Assembly (NCBI GenBank): GCA_001657395.1
Contig: LYSY01000002.1
Location: 372,001-436,000, forward strand
Reading direction: 5' to 3'
DNA from: Rhodospirillales bacterium BBD 1991-14
GTDB lineage: Bacteria > Pseudomonadota > Alphaproteobacteria > Kiloniellales > Kiloniellaceae
Length of the DNA: 64,000 bases
Shown here: in pieces, positions 8,969-16,027 of the stretch
Layout: every line of letters begins with the position of its first letter
Position numbering within the stretch: the stretch's first letter is position 1
Translations under genes and position numbers: made by a program
Notes under the pieces: model-generated
Databases searched by the model: none
What the model was told of the DNA's origin: nothing
The model's input: the letters and a program-made list of their open reading frames with translations, nothing else

Positions 8969-9463
8969 CTAACCCGGGAGGCGCGCCTCGTTGAGCGCGC
9001 GGCGCAGGGCATCGGCCAGTTCGGCGCGTTCGTGCTTGGTGAGAAAAGAGCCCACCGCGAGGCTGCGTCCGTGGGAGCGCAGCACCAGGGGGCTGTCATG
9101 CTGCGGCGGGTCGTCCAGCAGCACCTGCAGCCAGGTGGTCTGAAACTGCCAGGAGCGGCTCTTGCCGCCGGGCCAGGTCCGCGTCACGGTCAGGTCATCC
9201 GGGGTGAGCTGCAGGCGTTCGGTCAGGCGGCCTTGCCGATAGCTCGCCTTGAAGGCCAGGTAGATGACCAGGACATCGGCGCCGAGGAAGCCGACGACGG
9301 GCCAGGCCCCGGCCAGGAAAAAGGCCAGCCCGGCGCAGAAACTGATCGCGCAGATCCCCGCCATCAGCAGCAGGAAGCCGCGCGGCGGCAGACTGCGGTG
9401 CGGTGTCAACTCCGCATCGAACAGGAAACTGTTCTCTTCGCCTATGTCTCTGCTGTCGCTCAA
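8969..9463 (-). CDS. DUF2244 family membrane protein
   Basis: This is a 164-residue protein if translated from the TTG at 9463. It has two adjacent hydrophobic helices (FLLLMAGICAISFCAGLAFF and VVGFLGADVLVIYLAF), then a cytosolic domain with LQLTPDDLTVTRTWPGGKS, WLQVLLDD and LVLRSHGRSLAVGSFLT. This is the pattern of DUF2244 proteins common in alphaproteobacteria, whose function is unknown. The frame extends upstream to an ATG at 9586, but a good promoter (9489-9517) would initiate near 9482, downstream of that ATG. The TTG has GGGGACGG just before it. The gene converges on dapB with a 50 bp gap. Confidence 0.75.
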   Translation of the reverse strand: MSDSRDIGEENSFLFDAELTPHRSLPPRGFLLLMAGICAISFCAGLAFFLAGAWPVVGFLGADVLVIYLAFKASYRQGRLTERLQLTPDDLTVTRTWPGGKSRSWQFQTTWLQVLLDDPPQHDSPLVLRSHGRSLAVGSFLTKHERAELADALRRALNEARLPG

Positions 9464-9488
9464 ACCGTCCCCACTAAGCGTTTCGATC

Positions 9489-9517
9489 AATATAGAGCTT
9501 CGGCCAGCTTCCTTCAA
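9489..9517 (-). promoter_or_regulatory. Promoter for the DUF2244 gene
   Basis: On the minus strand TTGAAG (9517-9512), exactly 17 bp, and TATATT (9494-9489) form a near-consensus sigma70-type promoter in a locally AT-rich stretch. Transcription would begin near 9482, giving a leader of about 19 nt to the proposed TTG start at 9463. Confidence 0.6.
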
Positions 9518-9561
9518 ACGTGCCCGTTGTCGCTGCCCGGCGGCCTGTGCGATACACAGGC

Positions 9562-9975
9562 ATGCCTTGGGAACGCGTCGTTGCAATTCGTGACTTCCAT
9601 GATGGCCCGAGGGGCGGCGTGGCCTTTCTTGACGGCCAACTGCACGTCTTTCAGTCGGTGTGGGATGATGCGAAGGACGATTACGCCGACGAATTCGATC
9701 TGATGCCGATTGACAAAGCGCTATTGCCGCTCATCGAGGAACAAGAGCGCATTTGGCAGAGGTGGTTGGCGGCGTCCAAACGAGGCGAGGTATCGCCTTA
9801 CACTGATCCACATATGACCTTGCCTGCAGACAGGCACCGCTCTGATGAACTGGCGGCACAGCTCGGCTCAAAGCTCGAAGCTCATCCTGAAAAGTCGGTG
9901 CGCAGACTGGCCGAGTTTCGATTAGTCGACGATGACGCTCATGCCGAAGTTCGGTGGTCATCACCAAAAAGTTAG
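9562..9975 (+). CDS. Hypothetical protein, lower-GC orphan
   Basis: This 137-residue protein starts MPWERVVAIRDFHDGPRGG. The segment RDFHDGPRGGVAFLDGQLHVFQ...DLMPID resembles a scattered family of small bacterial proteins with a YYDGPRxG-like start, for which I know no function. The rest is acidic and Trp-rich (EEQERIWQRWLAASKRGE). By my count G+C is about 55-57% across the body, against about two-thirds in the neighbours, suggesting later acquisition or weak codon selection. An in-frame ATG at 9520 would overlap the divergent promoter, so 9562 is preferred, though its ribosome-binding site is poor. nth starts 20 bp downstream. Confidence 0.6.
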   Translation: MPWERVVAIRDFHDGPRGGVAFLDGQLHVFQSVWDDAKDDYADEFDLMPIDKALLPLIEEQERIWQRWLAASKRGEVSPYTDPHMTLPADRHRSDELAAQLGSKLEAHPEKSVRRLAEFRLVDDDAHAEVRWSSPKS

Positions 9976-9995
9976 TAAGTAGTCTGTGGGGCCCC

Positions 9996-10754
9996 ATGAA
10001 AAAAGCTGATGTCGTCACCTTCTTCGACCGCCTTGCCACGGCCATGCCCGAGCCCAAGGGCGAGTTGGACTACGTCAATCCCTACACCCTGCTGGTGGCC
10101 GTCGCGCTCTCCGCCCAGGCCACCGACGTCAGCGTCAACAAGGCCACCGGTCCGCTGTTCAAGACGGTGACCACGCCCGAGGCCATGCTGGAACTCGGCG
10201 AAAGCCGGCTGAAGGATCACATCAAAACCATCGGCCTCTATAACTCCAAGGCCAAGAACGTGATCGCCCTTTCGCAGATCCTGATTGCCGAGCACGGCGG
10301 GGAGGTGCCGCGCGACCGCGACGCCCTGGAGAAGCTGCCGGGGGTCGGGCGCAAGACCGCCAACGTGGTTCTCAACATCGCCTTTGGCGAGCCCACCATC
10401 GCGGTCGACACCCATATCTTCCGGGTCGGCAACCGCACCGGTCTCGCCCCGGGCAAGACGCCGCTGGCGGTGGAACTGAAGCTGGAAAAGGTGGTGCCGG
10501 CGGACCGCAGGCTGCACGCCCACCACTGGCTGATCCTGCACGGACGCTATGTCTGCAAGGCGCGCAGTCCCGACTGCCCGGCCTGCGTGGTGCACGATCT
10601 TTGCGCCTTCAAGGGCAAGACCACGCTGGAAGGGCCGCCGGCCGGGAAGAAACCAGCGGCCAAGAAAACCGTGAAGAAGAAAGCGACAGCGAAGAAGAGC
10701 GCCGCCGCCGGGAAGCCTGCGGCCAGGGCGAAGACGCGGCGAAAGGCCGGTTAG
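9996..10754 (+). CDS. nth: Endonuclease III with lysine/alanine-rich C-terminal tail
   Basis: This 252-residue base-excision repair DNA glycosylase/AP lyase acts on oxidised pyrimidines. The helix-hairpin-helix LPGVGRKTANVVL carries catalytic Lys120 and the following VDTHIFRV carries Asp138, the same numbering as the E. coli enzyme when the ATG at 9996 is used. The [4Fe-4S] cluster loop CKARSPDCPACVVHDLC has the required Cx6Cx2Cx5C spacing. About 45 residues then follow the normal end (E. coli Nth is 211 aa): a basic, histone-H1-like tail of KKPAAKK, KKKATAKK and KAKTRRKAG type. The tail may add non-specific DNA binding (inference). An alternative upstream ATG at 9954 overlaps the preceding gene. 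Confidence 0.95.
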   Translation: MKKADVVTFFDRLATAMPEPKGELDYVNPYTLLVAVALSAQATDVSVNKATGPLFKTVTTPEAMLELGESRLKDHIKTIGLYNSKAKNVIALSQILIAEHGGEVPRDRDALEKLPGVGRKTANVVLNIAFGEPTIAVDTHIFRVGNRTGLAPGKTPLAVELKLEKVVPADRRLHAHHWLILHGRYVCKARSPDCPACVVHDLCAFKGKTTLEGPPAGKKPAAKKTVKKKATAKKSAAAGKPAARAKTRRKAG

Positions 10755-10873
10755 CGCGTTGTCGACGTGCGTCGAGGCGGTTCCAGCCCGCTCCCCCTCC
10801 CGGCCACCCATAGGATACTGGTGCTGGGTGGCCGGGAGGGGGAGCGGGCCGGTGCCGGAAAACCCAAAGAAGC
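10755..10873. repeat. Palindromic intergenic element, copy 1
   Basis: This fills the whole gap between the convergent stops of nth and the lipoprotein gene. A perfect 25-bp inverted repeat (10786-10810 with 10825-10849) encloses a 14-base loop containing TAGGATACTGG. An imperfect extension (CGGttCCa against tGCCGgtG-type pairing) lengthens the stem. A small hairpin TCGACG-tg-CGTCGA lies at 10762-10775. A second copy in the opposite orientation is at 35344-35477 and shares the stem, loop motif, side hairpin and flanks (GGTTCCAGCC and GCCGGTGCCG). It may work as a bidirectional terminator, but no T-run directly follows the stem. Confidence 0.9.
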
Positions 10874-11392
10874 CTAGCTGACCGGCACCGTCTGGCGCTC
10901 GCGCAGCAGGCGGTTGAGGCAGGGCCGGGGGGCCAGGCGGTCGGCGGCATCGTCGCGCGCTTCCAGATAGGTCACGCGATAGCGGCTGCCGCTGTCGTAG
11001 AGCACCACATCGAAGACGCAGCCAGCGGTCACATACTGCCAGATTTCCGCCGGATTTTCGCGGCGCACCAGATCGGGCTCGCCGAGCAGCGCGGAGACGC
11101 CGCCCCGGTCGAGGCCCATCAGTTGGTTCGGGTCGTCGTTGATCGGCGGCGGGGCGGGCGGCCGTGCGGTGATCTGCGGCACCGGTTGTGGCGCGGGCGC
11201 TGCCCCGGCCGGTGCGACGCCCGGTGCCCCGCCCTCGGCGTTCTGCACCGCGGGTTCGGCGGCCCCGGTCTGGCCGGCGGAGGGACCGCTCTGGGATGTG
11301 GTGCCGGTGGTCTGGCAGGCGGCCAGCGCGAGCCCGCCCAACAGCAGGGCCAACGTAGTCCGGAACTGACGGCGCATCCTGCGGAAGACCAT
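10874..11392 (-). CDS. Putative outer-membrane/periplasmic lipoprotein
   Basis: A 172-residue protein beginning MVFRRMRRQF, then a hydrophobic stretch and the lipobox LALAAC with the lipidated Cys at 26. Residues about 30-85 are a low-complexity Ala/Pro/Gln/Gly linker. The C-terminal half is a small folded domain: NQLMGLDRGGVSALLGEPDLVRRE, AEIWQYVTAGCVFDVVLYD and CLNRLLRER. It resembles a conserved alphaproteobacterial lipoprotein whose small domain is loosely like the SmpA/BamE arrangement (LLGEPDxxRxE...WxY), but I would not assign BamE. The frame continues upstream into bactofilin. The ATG at 11392, 5 bp after the bactofilin stop, is the sensible start and implies an operon. Confidence 0.7.
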   Translation of the reverse strand: MVFRRMRRQFRTTLALLLGGLALAACQTTGTTSQSGPSAGQTGAAEPAVQNAEGGAPGVAPAGAAPAPQPVPQITARPPAPPPINDDPNQLMGLDRGGVSALLGEPDLVRRENPAEIWQYVTAGCVFDVVLYDSGSRYRVTYLEARDDAADRLAPRPCLNRLLRERQTVPVS

Positions 11393-11397
11393 GGCGG

Positions 11398-12057
11398 TCA
11401 GCCGGCCTGGGACTGCGAGGTATGCCCGCCCGGGGCGGCATCGCTGCTGTGGGCCAGCTTTGGCCCCTCGCCCTGCAGGCGGCTGCGGAAAGACGCTTCC
11501 AGAACGTCGACATCGCCGCTCAGGCGGCCGCCTTTCAGGATTTCGATGTCGGCGTAGCGGATCTTGCCGATGACCCGGCCGCCGGGGTGGATCACCAGGC
11601 GGCCGGTGACGGTGAGATCGCCCTCGAAGGTGCCGTGCACGATGCACTCTTCCACGATGGCCTGGCCTTTGAACAGGCCGGGCTCGCTGATTTCCAGGCT
11701 CTGGCTGTCGTTGAGATCGGCCTCGACCCGGCCCTCGACCACCAGGGTCTCGCAGGTCTTGATCTCGCCGGACAGGCAGATTTCCCGCCCGACCACCAGC
11801 TTGCGGCCTTCGACGGCGCTGGGGGCCGCGGGAACGCGCGGCTCGGGGCGCCGCGGTGCCGCCTTGAGACCGGAAGGGCTGTTCGTCTGGGCTGCGCTTT
11901 CTGCCCCCAGCGCCCCGGGATCCCCGATGCCGGGCTGCCCTTCTCCGGCCGCGCCGGGCGCTTCGGGGTGGGCGTTCAGGGGCAGCGGGGCGGTGGGGGC
12001 GGGACTGGAGCCGTGGTTGGAGGAAGCCGTCGAGGGGGTCTTGCGCTTACCAAACAT
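11398..12057 (-). CDS. Bactofilin family cytoskeletal protein
   Basis: This is a 219-residue protein. The first ~95 residues are a low-complexity Pro/Ala/Ser region. A compact bactofilin (DUF583) beta-helix follows from about 98 to 195, with characteristic repeated short strands: LVVGREICLSGEIKTCETLVVEG, LFKGQAIVEECIVHGTFEGDLTVTG, LVIHPGGRVIGKIRYADIEI and GGRLSGDVDVL. Bactofilins polymerise without nucleotide and act as membrane-associated scaffolds for cell-wall enzymes, stalks or polar proteins. The gene is followed directly by the lipoprotein gene and preceded by the EI24-like gene on the same strand, a plausible envelope operon. The N-terminal extension is longer than in BacA/BacB. Confidence 0.88.
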   Translation of the reverse strand: MFGKRKTPSTASSNHGSSPAPTAPLPLNAHPEAPGAAGEGQPGIGDPGALGAESAAQTNSPSGLKAAPRRPEPRVPAAPSAVEGRKLVVGREICLSGEIKTCETLVVEGRVEADLNDSQSLEISEPGLFKGQAIVEECIVHGTFEGDLTVTGRLVIHPGGRVIGKIRYADIEILKGGRLSGDVDVLEASFRSRLQGEGPKLAHSSDAAPGGHTSQSQAG

Positions 12058-12124
12058 TCTCGTTCCTTTCCGGCTCCCGCCGTTTCCGCCTCACCCGCCG
12101 CTTCCGACTCAAAGGTCCGGGCCT

Positions 12125-12841
12125 TCAGGCCTCCTGCCGGCGCAGCTGCTCGAAGATGTGCAGCATAAAGGCGGTTGCGATAATCGGTGTCGCCAAATTT
12201 ACCAAGGGAATGGTTAGCAGGAAGGTAACGACCGCCCCGGCCAGGATCAGCCGTCCGCGGTTGCGCCGGCGCATGCGGCGGCTGTCGGGCAGCATCATGC
12301 GCCGGACCGAGACCAGCTCGAAGTATTCGCGGCCCAGCAGATAGCCGTTCAGCAGGTAGAACAAAACCAGATTGAGCGGCGGAATCCATATAAGTATCAA
12401 GTACAAAGGAAGAACCAGCAGGTTCAGCACCAGGGTCACGGCGACGAAGATCAGGTTGCCGAAGATGGCCTCGCCCAGGGGCTGTTCGCGGGCCGGCGCC
12501 AGCTCCGGATAGTGGCGCCGCTCCACCGCCGCGGCGATGTCGTCCAGCAGCAGCGCCATGATGGAGACCATGACCGCCGGAAACAGAAAGAAAGACACCA
12601 CGGCGATGGCGCCGATGCTGGCGGCGCTGACCAGCCAGTCCACAACATCGACCCAGAAGCCCTCGCCGCTCCAGTCCCGGAGCCAGGCCACCAGCCATTC
12701 GCCGGCCCATTCCAGGGCGAACCAGGCGCCAAGCCAGAGCAGGACGAAAGTCACGAGGGAGTAAAGCAGCGAACGGTTGAAGACGCGGCGGAACGCCGGA
12801 TCGAAAGACTGGCCGATGGCACGGGAAAGGGCTTGAAACAT
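12125..12841 (-). CDS. EI24/CysZ-like integral membrane protein
   Basis: This 238-residue membrane protein starts MFQALSRAIGQSFDPAFRRV. Four or more long hydrophobic segments lie at about residues 22-45, 68-105, 135-175 and 205-235, with a hydrophilic loop PELAPAREQPLGEAIFGN and a short NGYLLGREYFE motif near 175-185. This arrangement and the GYLLGREYF motif are typical of the EI24/CysZ superfamily; CysZ itself is a sulfate uptake channel, but many alphaproteobacterial members sit outside sulfur loci. No sulfur genes are near, so the substrate is open. The frame continues about 280 bp upstream through low-complexity sequence and the tandem repeat, so the ATG at 12841 is chosen. Confidence 0.8.
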   Translation of the reverse strand: MFQALSRAIGQSFDPAFRRVFNRSLLYSLVTFVLLWLGAWFALEWAGEWLVAWLRDWSGEGFWVDVVDWLVSAASIGAIAVVSFFLFPAVMVSIMALLLDDIAAAVERRHYPELAPAREQPLGEAIFGNLIFVAVTLVLNLLVLPLYLILIWIPPLNLVLFYLLNGYLLGREYFELVSVRRMMLPDSRRMRRRNRGRLILAGAVVTFLLTIPLVNLATPIIATAFMLHIFEQLRRQEA

Positions 12842-13028
12842 GGCCGGATATGTAGCCTGCCGGCCTTGCCGCCACAAGGGAACAGCACCGAAAGCGGGCT
12901 TGCCGCCGTTGCCAAGGCGCACTACAAGGGGCCGCGAAAGCGTATCCCGGCCGGCCAGTGGCTTCATGGGCGGGATCTGTGACGGGCGGACGTACCGCAG
13001 GAGTGACCGTAGCCGACTGAATGGCGGC

Positions 13029-13067
13029 CCCCGTAAGTGACGGACCCCGTAAGTGACGGACCCCGTA
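13029..13067 (+). repeat. 2.4 tandem copies of a 16-bp unit
   Basis: CCCCGTAAGTGACGGA occurs at 13029-13044 and 13045-13060, followed by a partial third copy (CCCCGTA). It lies in the 302 bp divergent gap (12842-13143) between the EI24-like gene and the adenosine kinase gene. A degenerate relative of the unit (GTACCGCAGGAGTGAC) is visible about 35 bp upstream. Apart from this repeat and presumptive promoters I see nothing else in the gap. Confidence 0.8.
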
Positions 13068-13143
13068 CCGGTGGCAGAGGACAGGACCTCGCCGGACCCG
13101 CGCCGTAAGCGGGCGTTTACCAAACCATGATAACGGAAGCCTC

Positions 13144-14157
13144 ATGACCGCACCGCGCCTCGACGTTGTCTGTATCGGCAATGCCCTTGTCGATATTCTC
13201 GCCAAGACCGATGACGCCTTTCTGGAGGCCATGGAGATTCCCAAAGGCGGCATGATCCTCATCGACCAGGACCGTGCCGTGCAGCTCTATGACGCCATGG
13301 GCCCGGCGGTGGAGGTCTCCGGCGGATCGGCGGGCAACACCGCGACCGGCATCGCCTCGCTCGGCGGCCAGGCGGTCTTCTTCGGCAAGGTGCGCGACGA
13401 CCAGCTCGGCGGCATCTTCACCCACGACATCCGCGCCGCCGGGGTCGGCTTCGACACGCCCCATGCCACCAGCGGGCCGGCCACCGGCCGCTCGATGATC
13501 CTGGTGACGCCGGATGCCGCGCGTTCCATGAATACCTTCCTGGGTGCGGCCGTCGATTTCGGGCCGGAGGATCTGAACGAGGCGCAGCTGCAGGCCGCGG
13601 CGGTGACCTATATGGAGGGCTATCTCTGGGACTCGCCCTCGGCCAAGGCGGCCTTCCTGCGGGCGGCCCGTCTCTGCCATGCGGCGGGGGGCAAGATCTC
13701 CCTCACCCTCTCCGATCCCTTCCTCGTCGACCGCTACAAGGACGAACTCAAGGACTTCGTCGCCAAGCACGTCGACATCGTCTTCGCCAACGAGGAAGAG
13801 GTCTGCGGCCTCTTCGATGCCGACAACTTCGACGCCGCCCTGCAGCAGGTGCGCGAGCACTGCGACGTGGCGGCCCTGACCCGCAGCGAGAAGGGCGCGG
13901 TAATTGTCAGCGGCGAGGAGGTGCACGTGGTGGACGCGGCGCCGGTTGCCAAGGTGGTGGACACCACCGGCGCCGGCGATCTCTTTGCCGCCGGCTTCCT
14001 CTACGGCATGACCAGCGGCCACTCGCTCTACGACAGCGGGCGCATCGGCGCGCTGGCGGCGGCGGAGGTGATCTCCCACGTCGGCGCGCGCCCGGAACAG
14101 AAGCTCGCCGAGCTGGTCGCGGCCGAGCTCGGTCTTCAACAGGCACAGCGGGCCTGA
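13144..14157 (+). CDS. Adenosine kinase (PfkB family sugar kinase)
   Basis: This is a 337-residue ribokinase-fold enzyme. PfkB signatures are the N-terminal VCIGNALVDILA, the substrate-binding GGSAGNTATGIASLGG with VRDDQLGG, and the C-terminal anion-hole/catalytic VVDTTGAGDLFAAGFLYG near residue 277, in which the Asp of GAGD is the base. The GSAGNTA and YLWDSP segments match the alphaproteobacterial adenosine kinase subgroup, which phosphorylates adenosine to AMP in purine salvage, rather than fructokinases. Length is normal. The final specificity would need an assay. typA follows after 19 bp on the same strand. Confidence 0.88.
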   Translation: MTAPRLDVVCIGNALVDILAKTDDAFLEAMEIPKGGMILIDQDRAVQLYDAMGPAVEVSGGSAGNTATGIASLGGQAVFFGKVRDDQLGGIFTHDIRAAGVGFDTPHATSGPATGRSMILVTPDAARSMNTFLGAAVDFGPEDLNEAQLQAAAVTYMEGYLWDSPSAKAAFLRAARLCHAAGGKISLTLSDPFLVDRYKDELKDFVAKHVDIVFANEEEVCGLFDADNFDAALQQVREHCDVAALTRSEKGAVIVSGEEVHVVDAAPVAKVVDTTGAGDLFAAGFLYGMTSGHSLYDSGRIGALAAAEVISHVGARPEQKLAELVAAELGLQQAQRA

Positions 14158-14176
14158 CGGCTTTTCCAGCAGGACA

Positions 14177-16027
14177 GTGACAGAGACCATGACGGTTCAG
14201 GCAAAAGACATCCGCAACATCGCGATCATCGCCCACGTCGACCACGGCAAGACGACGCTGGTGGACGAGCTCCTGAAGCAGTCGGGCACCTACCGCAGCA
14301 ACCAGCAGGTGGCCGAGCGCGCGATGGACTCCAACGACCTGGAGCGCGAGCGCGGCATCACCATCCTCGCCAAATGCACGGCGGTGACCTGGAACGACAC
14401 CAAGATCAACATCGTCGACACGCCGGGCCACGCCGACTTCGGTGGCGAGGTGGAGCGCATCCTCTCCATGGTGGACGGCGTGCTGCTGCTGGTGGACGCC
14501 GCCGAAGGGCCGATGCCGCAGACCAAGTTCGTCACCGCCAAGGCGCTGGCGCGCGGCCTGAAGCCCATCGTTGTGGTCAACAAGGCCGACAAGCCCGATG
14601 CCCGCCCGCACTGGGTGCACGACCAGGTCTTCGACCTCTTCGTGGCCCTGGAGGCCAGTGACGAACAGCTCGACTTCCCGACCCTCTTCGCCTCGGCCAA
14701 GCAGGGCTGGTCGGTCGCCGACCTGGACGACGAGCGCAAGGATCTGCACAGCCTCTTCGACCTCATCGTCGAGCATGTCGCGCCGCCGGAGGCCGATGCC
14801 GATGGACCCTTTGCCATGCTGGCGACGACGCTGGAGGCGGACAACTTCCTGGGCCGCATCCTGACCGGTCGCATCCACAGCGGCACGGCCAAGCTCAACA
14901 TGCCGGTGAAGGTGCTGCGCCGCGACGGCACGACACTGACCGGCGGACGGCTGACCAAGCTGCTGTCCTTCCGCGGGCTGAAGCGCGAACCCATCGAGGA
15001 GGCGGCGGCCGGCGACATCGTCGCCGTGGCGGGCCTCAGCGATGCGACCGTGGCCGACACCATCTGCGCGCCGGAGGCGGAGGCCGCCCTGGCCGCCCAG
15101 CCCATCGACCCGCCGACACTCGCCATGACCTTTTCGGTGAACGATTCCCCGCTGGCCGGGCAAGAGGGCGACAAGGTCACCTCGCGCATGATCCGCGACC
15201 GCCTGGACCGCGAGGCCGAAGGCAACGTCGCCATCCGCATCACCGAGACCGAGGACAAGGACGCCTTCGAGGTGGCCGGCCGCGGCGAACTGCAGCTCGG
15301 CGTGCTGATCGAGACCATGCGCCGCGAGGGCTTCGAGCTTTCCATCTCGCGCCCCCGGGTGCTGTTCCGCAGCGACCCCGAGAGCGACCAGCGCATGGAG
15401 CCCATCGAGGAGGTGCAGGTCGACGTCGACGACGACTACGCCGGCGTCGTGGTCGAGAAGATGGGTCAGCGCAAGGCGGAGATGACCGACATGCGCCCCT
15501 CTGGCGGCGGCAAGACGCGGGTCACCTTTCTGGCGCCGGCCCGCGGCCTGATCGGCTATCACGGCGAGTTCCTGACCGACACCCGCGGCACCGGCATCAT
15601 GCACCGCGTGTTCCACAGCTACGCCCCCTACAAGGGGCCGATCCAGGGCCGCCGCAACGGGGTTCTGATCTCCAACGGCAACGGCAAGGCGGTGGCCTAT
15701 GCCCTGTGGAACCTGGAAGAGCGCGGCGAGATCTTTGTCGAACCGAACAAACCGGTCTATGAAGGCATGGTGATCGGCGAGCACAGCCGCGGCAACGACC
15801 TGGAAGTCAACCCGATGAAGGCCAAGCAGCTCACCAACATCCGCGCCTCCGGCAAGGACGAGGCGGTGCGGCTGACGCCGCCGCGCGTCATGGCGCTGGA
15901 GGAGGCACTGGCCTACATCGCCGACGACGAGCTCGTGGAGGTGACGCCCAAGTCGATCCGCCTGCGCAAGCGTCTGCTCGACCCGCATGCGCGCAAGAAG
16001 CAAAGCCGGATCAAGGATGCCGTCTGA
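14177..16027 (+). CDS. typA: Ribosome-associated GTPase TypA/BipA
   Basis: This 616-residue translational GTPase of the EF-G/LepA superfamily is needed for ribosome assembly and stress or low-temperature growth. G-domain motifs: G1 [11 protein letters not shown]2 [10 protein letters not shown]3 DTPGHADF and G4 NKADKPDAR. The C-terminal half contains EF-G-like domains and the TypA-specific region with [19 protein letters not shown]. The GTG at 14177 has AGGA just before it, while an in-frame ATG at 14189 would shorten the protein by four residues; both are possible. The 3' end overlaps the next gene by 11 bp, indicating coupling. Confidence 0.96.
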   Translation: MTETMTVQAKDIRNIAIIAHVDHGKTTLVDELLKQSGTYRSNQQVAERAMDSNDLERERGITILAKCTAVTWNDTKINIVDTPGHADFGGEVERILSMVDGVLLLVDAAEGPMPQTKFVTAKALARGLKPIVVVNKADKPDARPHWVHDQVFDLFVALEASDEQLDFPTLFASAKQGWSVADLDDERKDLHSLFDLIVEHVAPPEADADGPFAMLATTLEADNFLGRILTGRIHSGTAKLNMPVKVLRRDGTTLTGGRLTKLLSFRGLKREPIEEAAAGDIVAVAGLSDATVADTICAPEAEAALAAQPIDPPTLAMTFSVNDSPLAGQEGDKVTSRMIRDRLDREAEGNVAIRITETEDKDAFEVAGRGELQLGVLIETMRREGFELSISRPRVLFRSDPESDQRMEPIEEVQVDVDDDYAGVVVEKMGQRKAEMTDMRPSGGGKTRVTFLAPARGLIGYHGEFLTDTRGTGIMHRVFHSYAPYKGPIQGRRNGVLISNGNGKAVAYALWNLEERGEIFVEPNKPVYEGMVIGEHSRGNDLEVNPMKAKQLTNIRASGKDEAVRLTPPRVMALEEALAYIADDELVEVTPKSIRLRKRLLDPHARKKQSRIKDAV

